The position numbers were made by a program, and so were the translations under genes. From NCBI RefSeq assembly GCF_000733765.1, contig NZ_JPOG01000001.1, positions 806,001-870,000 of the forward strand: a stretch of 64,000 nucleotides of DNA. The letters are read 5' to 3'. Shown piece after piece: positions 58,662 through 64,000 of the stretch. The DNA comes from Algiphilus aromaticivorans DG1253 (lineage in GTDB: Bacteria; Pseudomonadota; Gammaproteobacteria; Nevskiales; Nevskiaceae). A model generated the notes under the pieces. It ran no database searches. It was not told where the DNA came from and was given only the letters and a program-made list of their open reading frames with translations. How positions within the stretch are numbered: the stretch's first letter is position 1; every line of letters begins with the position of its first letter.

Positions 58662-60511
58662 GCGACATGCTGCGTATCGGCACCTCGGCGCTGCTGGCCT
58701 ACCAGCGCTCGCTGAGCACGACTTCGCACAACGTTGCCAATGCGGGGGTCGAGGGCTACTCGCGCCAGCGGGTGGGCCTGTCGGCACAGGTTGCCGGCTC
58801 GCCTTTCGGCTCGGGTGTCACCGTTACCGGTGTCGAGCGCATGACCGACGTCTACGCCAACAGCCGCCTAGTCGACGACAGCAGTGGCCTGGCCGCGAGC
58901 GGACGGCTGGCCGATATCGCCGCGCGCGTCGATCGGCTGATGTCCGACGCCGACACCGGCATGTCGGGCGCCATCAGCGAGTTTTTCGCTGCCGCACAGG
59001 ATGTGGCGGCCGAGCCGAACAGCCTGGCCGCGCGCGAAGTGCTCTTGGGCAGCGCCGAGAGCCTCACCAGCCGTGCCGGCGCGCTGTCCTCGGCGCTGAA
59101 TCGCCTCGACGGCGAGATCGACCAGCGCGCCGCCAGTGTGGTCGAAGAAGCCAATGACCTGATCGCGCAGATGGCGCGCGTCAACCGCGACATCGCCGCC
59201 GGCGCAGGCAGCGTCAACGATCTGCGTGACGAGCGCGATCGGCTGACTCGACAGCTGTCGGAGCGCATCGGCATCCGCACGACGTTGCAGGACGGCGACC
59301 AGCTCAATGTCTATACCCGCGACGGGCATGCGCTGCTGCTCGGTGCGCAGCCCGGTCGCCTACAGATGCAGTCCGACCCGTCCGACCCTTCGCGCCAGCG
59401 GCTGACTGTGGGTGGCGGCAACGGCAGCATACCGATTGCAGCCCCCAGTGGCGGCGAGCTGGGCGGGCTCTTCTCTGCGCGTGGCCAGATTATCGACCCG
59501 GCGCGCGATCGGCTCGGCGCGCTGGTCGGCGACCTCGCCACCGCAGTCAATGCCGCGCAGGCCGCCGGCACCGATCTCGACGGTGCCGCCGGTGCGCCGC
59601 TGTTCCGGCTGGGAGCGCTTGGCGCCGTGCCGAATGCCGCCAATACGGGCGGTGCCACGCTGGCCGCGAGCATCGCGGGCGATGCCCCGCTGCCCGAAGG
59701 CGGCTTCACGCTGCGCTACAGCGGCGGCGCCTGGCAGATCAGCAGCGGCGGGCAGGGGCAGTCTCTTTCGGGCAGTGGCAGTGCGGCCGACCCACTGCGT
59801 ATTGGCGGCGTGGCTGTCACCGTCTCCGGAACGCCCGCCGAGGGCGACCGCTTCCGGTTGCGCCCGGGTGCCGACGCGCTCGCCGGGCTGCAGACCAGCA
59901 GTATCGGCGCGCGCCAGATCGCGGCCGCCGGTGCGCTGGCGCCGACGCAGGATGCGGCCAATGCCGGCACGCTGGAGCTGCGCGCGCTGGAAACCACCGA
60001 CGCCAGCAACCCCGGCGCGCGTGCGCCGGCCGAGATCGTATTCGATGATCCGAACAGCTATCGCATCGATGGCGGCGCCTTGCAGACCCTCGGCGGTGAC
60101 GGCCGCATTGACGGGCCGGGCTGGTCCCTGCAGCTCGCCGGACGCGCGGAGGCCGGCGATCGCATCCAGCTGACGCCCACCGGCGCGAACAGCGGCGACA
60201 ACGCCGGCGCCAGCCGCTTGGCGGCGCTGGCCAGCATGCCGCTGACGGCTTCCGGCTCTACGCCTGCCGGCGGTTACGCCGACCTGGTGGCCAGCGGCGG
60301 CGTCGTCAGCCGTCAGGCTGAGGCCTCGCGCGACGGTTTCGAGCGTTTGATGGCGGCCGATGAGGCCGCGGCGAGCGCCGTCTCCGGCGTCAATCTCGAC
60401 GAGGAGGCCGCGAATCTGCTGCGTCTGCAGCAGGCCTACCAGGCCGCATCCAAGGTCATCGCGGTGGCCGACGATCTCTTTCAGTCCCTGCTCGCGGCCG
60501 TTCGGAGATAA
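58658..60511 (+). CDS. flgK: Flagellar hook-associated protein 1, FlgK
   Basis: This 617-residue hook-filament junction protein has N-terminal SALLAYQRSLSTTSHNVANAGVEGYSRQRVGLSAQ. A C-terminal segment, SGVNLDEEAANLLRLQQAYQAASKVIAVADDLFQSLL, completes the match; both ends match the family. The long central region is rich in Gly, Ala and Asp and variable between species. It is exported with FlgN help and followed after three bases by flgL. Confidence 0.94.
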   Translation: MSDMLRIGTSALLAYQRSLSTTSHNVANAGVEGYSRQRVGLSAQVAGSPFGSGVTVTGVERMTDVYANSRLVDDSSGLAASGRLADIAARVDRLMSDADTGMSGAISEFFAAAQDVAAEPNSLAAREVLLGSAESLTSRAGALSSALNRLDGEIDQRAASVVEEANDLIAQMARVNRDIAAGAGSVNDLRDERDRLTRQLSERIGIRTTLQDGDQLNVYTRDGHALLLGAQPGRLQMQSDPSDPSRQRLTVGGGNGSIPIAAPSGGELGGLFSARGQIIDPARDRLGALVGDLATAVNAAQAAGTDLDGAAGAPLFRLGALGAVPNAANTGGATLAASIAGDAPLPEGGFTLRYSGGAWQISSGGQGQSLSGSGSAADPLRIGGVAVTVSGTPAEGDRFRLRPGADALAGLQTSSIGARQIAAAGALAPTQDAANAGTLELRALETTDASNPGARAPAEIVFDDPNSYRIDGGALQTLGGDGRIDGPGWSLQLAGRAEAGDRIQLTPTGANSGDNAGASRLAALASMPLTASGSTPAGGYADLVASGGVVSRQAEASRDGFERLMAADEAAASAVSGVNLDEEAANLLRLQQAYQAASKVIAVADDLFQSLLAAVRR

Positions 60512-60514
60512 GGC

Positions 60515-61417
60515 ATGCGCATCGCTTCCGAGACCATTTTTCGCCAGGCCGTTGCGGCCATGCAGCAGGCACAGACCGATCTGGCGCGCGGCCAGGAGCA
60601 GCTTTCCAGCGGCGAGCGCATCCAGCGCGCCGGCGAGGATCCCAGTGCCTTTTCCAGCGCGGCGCGCATGGCTGCACGCGAGGCGCAGCTGGAGAGCTTC
60701 GCGCGCTCCGGTGAGCGCGCCACCCAGCGACTGTCGCTGGCCGAGACGCGCATCGCCGAGACGCGCGACGTGCTCGACCGCGTCCGCGAGATCGCCGTGC
60801 AGGGCAACAGCCCGGCGCTTTCGGCCACCGATCGTCAGGCGCTGGACACCGAGCTCGCACAGATCCGCGAGCAGCTGATGCAGTCCATGAATGCCACTGA
60901 CGGCGCCGGGCGGGCGCTTTTCGCCGGCACGGCTGAGGGTGAGGCCTTCACGGTAGCCGGCGACGGCAGCCTGCGCTACGCTGGCGACTCCGGCGCGCGC
61001 CGCATCGCGATCAGCGAGAACGCCAGCGTCATCGACGGCGAGCCCGGCAGCCGCGTCTTCGGTAGCGATGGCAGCAACGTCGTGGATGCTGTCGACGGTC
61101 TGCGTGCCGCCCTGGCCGAGCCGGACGCGACCCTGCGTGCGACCGGAATCGCCGATTCCCTTGACGCGCTGGACCTGCGCCTGGATGCGTTGTCGCTGGC
61201 ACGCGGGCGCATTGGCGCGCGCCTGTCTGCCGTCGAGCAGGCGGCCGATGTCGGCGTCGCCGAGCGCGACCAGCTCACCGCTGCGCGCTCGAAGCTGATG
61301 GATACCGACATCGCCAAGGCCGTAACGGAGGTCGCTCAGGCCGGGAATCGCCTGACGGCAGCCCAGCAGAGCTATCTCCAGGTCCAGCGCGGTTCGCTCT
61401 TCGATCTCATCCGCTAG
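60515..61417 (+). CDS. flgL: Flagellar hook-associated protein 3, FlgL
   Basis: This 300-residue flagellin-like junction protein has N-terminal MRIASETIFRQAVAAMQQAQTDLARGQEQLSSGERIQRAGEDPSAFSSAARM. The C-terminal LMDTDIAKAVTEVAQAGNRLTAAQQSYLQVQRGSLFDLIR is a coiled-coil end typical of FlgL. It is the last gene of the flgB-flgL run. No flagellin gene follows; a GGDEF-EAL gene begins 93 bases later. Confidence 0.94.
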   Translation: MRIASETIFRQAVAAMQQAQTDLARGQEQLSSGERIQRAGEDPSAFSSAARMAAREAQLESFARSGERATQRLSLAETRIAETRDVLDRVREIAVQGNSPALSATDRQALDTELAQIREQLMQSMNATDGAGRALFAGTAEGEAFTVAGDGSLRYAGDSGARRIAISENASVIDGEPGSRVFGSDGSNVVDAVDGLRAALAEPDATLRATGIADSLDALDLRLDALSLARGRIGARLSAVEQAADVGVAERDQLTAARSKLMDTDIAKAVTEVAQAGNRLTAAQQSYLQVQRGSLFDLIR

Positions 61418-61510
61418 TCGGAGCGCCGCTACCGTCTTGCGGGTCGGGCGTGCCCGGATATGGTTGCGACTGCATTGTCGGTTGGTCGTCCGCTGCCTAA
61501 AGAATCGGCC

Positions 61511-64000
61511 ATGACTGCATCTACTCCGCGACACGAAGCTGAAGCTTCATCCGAAGCCTCCTCGGAATTCGGCGATCTTGATCACCGCTATCGAGCGGTA
61601 TTCAACTCCACCTACCAGTTCATGGCCGTAGTACACCGCGATGGCTGGGTGCTGGACGTCAACGATGCCGCGCTGGCCTTCGCCGGCGTGGCGCGCGAGT
61701 CGGTAATCGGCAAGCGCGTCTGGGACACGCCCTGGTTCGCCTACAGCGCGGCTGCTGCGCAGCGCGTGCGCGAGGCCTTGCAGCGTGCGCGGCAGGGTGA
61801 GCTGGTGCGCTACGAGGAAACCATTGCCGGTTGCGCGAGCGCGCGCGCCGAGATCGACTTCTCCATCAAGCCGGTCGTGGGTGACGCGGGCGCGGGCAGC
61901 CTGCTCATCGCGGAAGGTCGCGACCTCACCGAGCGCCAGGTGGCGCGCGGTGCGCTTCTGGAATCGGAGGAACGACTGCGCTTGAGCTTCGATCTGGCGC
62001 CCACCGGTAAGGCCCTGGTCGACCTCGATGGCAGCTTTCTGAAGGTGAACCATGCGCTCTGCAGCCTGCTCGGTTACGACCAGGAAGAGCTGCTGCGCAT
62101 GGGCTGGCGAGAGATCAGCCATCCTGACGACCTCGAAGTTGGCCGCCAGCTGGCCGAGGACACGGTGGCCGGCAAGCGGCGCGGCTACCGCTTGTTCAAG
62201 CGCTATCGGCATCGCGCCAGCCACTGGGTGCATGTGCAGCTGGATGTGAACATCGCGCGCGACACCGAGGGCGCGCCGCTCTATTTCATCGCCCAGATCC
62301 AGGATGTATCGGCGCGCCGTCGCGCCGAGGAGGCGCTCTTCGAGGCCAAGGAACTGGCGCAGGTAACCCTCGCCGCGATCGGCGACGGTGTTGTGCGTAC
62401 CGATGCGAGCGGTGTCATCAGCTACGTCAACGACGCCGCCTGCGCGCTGCTCGGCCGGCCGCGCAACTCCCTGGTCGGTCAGCGCTTCGGCGCATGCGTG
62501 ACGCTGCATGCACAGGAGGGCGACGACCCGCTTCCCGATCCGGTGGACCATCTGTTGCGTTTGGGTGTCGAAGTCGATGCCGATCCTTTTCCGCGCCTCG
62601 CCGCCACCGGTGGCGCCCTCATTCCGGTGCGCTACACGCTGAAGCCGATGATGGGGCGCGACGGTGGCGTGCTGGGCTGCGTCTTCGTTGTCCAGGATGT
62701 CTCCGACGCCAGCCAACTCAGCGCGCGCTGGGCGCATCAGGCCCGGCATGATCCGCTGACTGGGCTGCTCAATCGCCGCGCCTTCGAGGACTCTCTCGAT
62801 GAATGCAGTGACAGCGTCGCCGATAGCGGTGATCTGTCGTCGCGCCAGCACGCCCTGATCTACTTCGACTTCGATCACTTCAAGATCGTCAACGACACCT
62901 GCGGCCATAGCGCGGGCGATCGTATGCTGGTGGACCTCTCGCGTCTGCTGCGTCGCCGCCTGCGCTCCGGCGATCAGCTGGCACGGCTGGGTGGCGATGA
63001 ATTCGCGGCGCTGCTTCTCGATTGCACGCTGGAGGATGCGAAGATCATTGCCGGCAAGCTGCTGGAGAGTGCCCGGGCCTTTCGTTTCGAGTTCGGTGAG
63101 CGCCGCTTTGGAGTGACCCTGAGCGTGGGTGTGACCGCGGTCGGCGCCAGTGTCGACGAGACGCTGGCGCGTGCCGATACCGCCTGCTATGTCGCCAAGC
63201 ACGACGGTGGCAACCGTGTGCACGTTTCTCACGAGCGCGACGCCGGTGTTCGCCGCATGCGGCGCGAGATGGATTGGGCCAACCAGCTGCAGGCGGCGCT
63301 GTCCGGGGAGGCCGACCGGCTCGTGCTGCAGCAGCAGGCCATCGTCTCGCTTGCCGACGGCAAGGTGCACGGCCACGAGATCCTGCTGCGCTTCCGGCGG
63401 GAGGACGGTGAACTCGTGATACCGGAGCACTTCCTGCCGGCGGCGCGGCGCCTGGGCTTGATGCCGCAGATCGACCGCTTCGTGCTCGCCAGCGTGGTGG
63501 ATGCCGTAGCTGCCGGACACGCTCCCGAAGGACCACTCTGGATCAATCTCTCCGCCGCCTCGATCACCGATCCCTGTTTCGAGGCGGAGGCGATGATGCT
63601 GCTCGATGCAGCCGGCCTGGGCGCAGAGCGCTTGAACTTCGAGATTGCGGAGGGGGGCGTTGCCGGCAACGCGCTGGCGAATGCGCCGTTGGTGAGCGCG
63701 CTGCGACACCGCGGCCACGGTATCTGGCTTGACGATTTCGGCACCGGCTTCGACGCCTTCGAGACCCTGCGTCTGCTGCGTCCCGATGGCATCAAGATCG
63801 AGGGCCGCACCGTCATGCATCTTGAGAGCGAGCCGGTCTACCGGCATCTGCTCGATGCGGCCTGCGCGGCTATGCGCGAAATGGACGGCTTGGTGGTCGC
63901 CGAGGGCGTTGAGAACGAGGCGGCCAAGGCGGAGCTGCTTCGGCGGGGCGTGACCCTGGCGCAGGGCTATGCGCTGTCGGGTGTGGTACCGCTGGCGGCG
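61511..64000 (+). CDS. PAS-GGDEF-EAL c-di-GMP signalling protein (truncated by the window end)
   Basis: The open frame from ATG 61511 continues past 64000, with 830 residues visible. Order: at least three PAS-like modules (about 25-140, 150-280, 290-410), a GGDEF domain with an intact RLGGDEF motif (about 495-500) and an EAL domain. GGDEF activity, making c-di-GMP, is supported. The EAL domain is altered: HEILLRF has EIL in place of EAL, NFEIAEGGV replaces the usual glutamate-rich turn, and IKIEG has Glu for the conserved Asp. DDFGTGF, AEGVEN and QGYALS are retained, so phosphodiesterase activity is uncertain. Membrane helices were not seen. Confidence 0.9.
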   Translation, partial: MTASTPRHEAEASSEASSEFGDLDHRYRAVFNSTYQFMAVVHRDGWVLDVNDAALAFAGVARESVIGKRVWDTPWFAYSAAAAQRVREALQRARQGELVRYEETIAGCASARAEIDFSIKPVVGDAGAGSLLIAEGRDLTERQVARGALLESEERLRLSFDLAPTGKALVDLDGSFLKVNHALCSLLGYDQEELLRMGWREISHPDDLEVGRQLAEDTVAGKRRGYRLFKRYRHRASHWVHVQLDVNIARDTEGAPLYFIAQIQDVSARRRAEEALFEAKELAQVTLAAIGDGVVRTDASGVISYVNDAACALLGRPRNSLVGQRFGACVTLHAQEGDDPLPDPVDHLLRLGVEVDADPFPRLAATGGALIPVRYTLKPMMGRDGGVLGCVFVVQDVSDASQLSARWAHQARHDPLTGLLNRRAFEDSLDECSDSVADSGDLSSRQHALIYFDFDHFKIVNDTCGHSAGDRMLVDLSRLLRRRLRSGDQLARLGGDEFAALLLDCTLEDAKIIAGKLLESARAFRFEFGERRFGVTLSVGVTAVGASVDETLARADTACYVAKHDGGNRVHVSHERDAGVRRMRREMDWANQLQAALSGEADRLVLQQQAIVSLADGKVHGHEILLRFRREDGELVIPEHFLPAARRLGLMPQIDRFVLASVVDAVAAGHAPEGPLWINLSAASITDPCFEAEAMMLLDAAGLGAERLNFEIAEGGVAGNALANAPLVSALRHRGHGIWLDDFGTGFDAFETLRLLRPDGIKIEGRTVMHLESEPVYRHLLDAACAAMREMDGLVVAEGVENEAAKAELLRRGVTLAQGYALSGVVPLAA

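Noticed and set aside
59360-61534. A 724-codon minus-strand open frame across flgK and flgL
   Set aside because: It runs antisense to two unmistakable flagellar genes and shows only Ala/Arg/Gly-rich sequence.
61547-63847. A 766-codon minus-strand open frame at the right edge
   Set aside because: The plus strand encodes PAS, GGDEF and EAL motifs in one frame; the minus frame has no recognisable domain.

Overview
The window is a high-GC chromosomal segment from a proteobacterium, most likely a gammaproteobacterium of the Nevskiales/Salinisphaerales/Xanthomonadales type. The reasons are a flgAMN / cheV / flgBCDEFGHIJKL flagellar block with sigma-54 and sigma-28 promoters, malate synthase G, DUF1302/DUF1329 envelope proteins and many small toxin-antitoxin (TA) modules. 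The taxonomic placement is inference. No rRNA, tRNA, CRISPR array or autonomous insertion sequence was seen.

Layout. (1) 1-8.3 kb: GDP-mannose genes (manC, phosphomannomutase) and a DUF1329 envelope protein, mixed with small TA-like modules (DUF2283 pair, two Phd/PIN pairs, DinJ/YafQ, orphan DUF433). A displaced 107-bp copy of the manC 3' end lies beyond the DUF2283 pair. (2) 8.3-31.8 kb: a steroid-catabolism cluster. It holds a LuxR-type regulator, ketosteroid isomerase, both components of 3-ketosteroid 9alpha-hydroxylase (KshA, KshB), 3-ketosteroid dehydrogenase (KstD) and a second KstD-like flavoprotein. It also holds an HsaA-type flavin monooxygenase, a FadD3-type CoA ligase, an old yellow enzyme, a second Rieske oxygenase, two steroid-5alpha-reductase-fold membrane proteins, five SDRs and NTF2-like proteins. 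Three more TA modules are inserted in it. (3) 31.9-40.7 kb: a TetR regulator with two operator boxes, divergent from a saccharopine-dehydrogenase-like gene. An RND exporter / LolA-like / DUF1302 outer-membrane operon follows, then a 3beta-HSD-like enzyme and a SnoaL-like protein, probably the lipid or steroid transport arm. (4) 40.7-48.3 kb: malate synthase G, a nuclease-helicase fusion of the DinG/XPD class, a secreted subtilase and a response regulator-EAL protein. (5) 48.3-64 kb: flagellar and c-di-GMP genes, ending in a GGDEF-EAL gene cut by the window edge.

How it fits together. KstD plus KshAB open steroid ring B, HsaA hydroxylates the resulting phenol, and FadD3 activates the C/D-ring acid. 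KSI, the SDRs, the OYE and the 5alpha-reductase-like proteins interconvert hydroxyl, keto and double-bond states. The DUF1329, RND, LolA-like and DUF1302 proteins are good candidates for moving the hydrophobic substrate across the envelope. HsaB, HsaC, HsaD and side-chain genes are not in the window.

Most unusual structure. A four-copy, roughly 100-nt element at 8331-8428, 8496-8606, 15789-15888 (inverted) and 15965-16074 always forms three hairpins in the same order. The arms differ between copies but stay complementary, so the structure appears to be conserved. Second is a MITE-like 271-bp element with perfect 20-bp terminal inverted repeats placed exactly between flgF and flgG.
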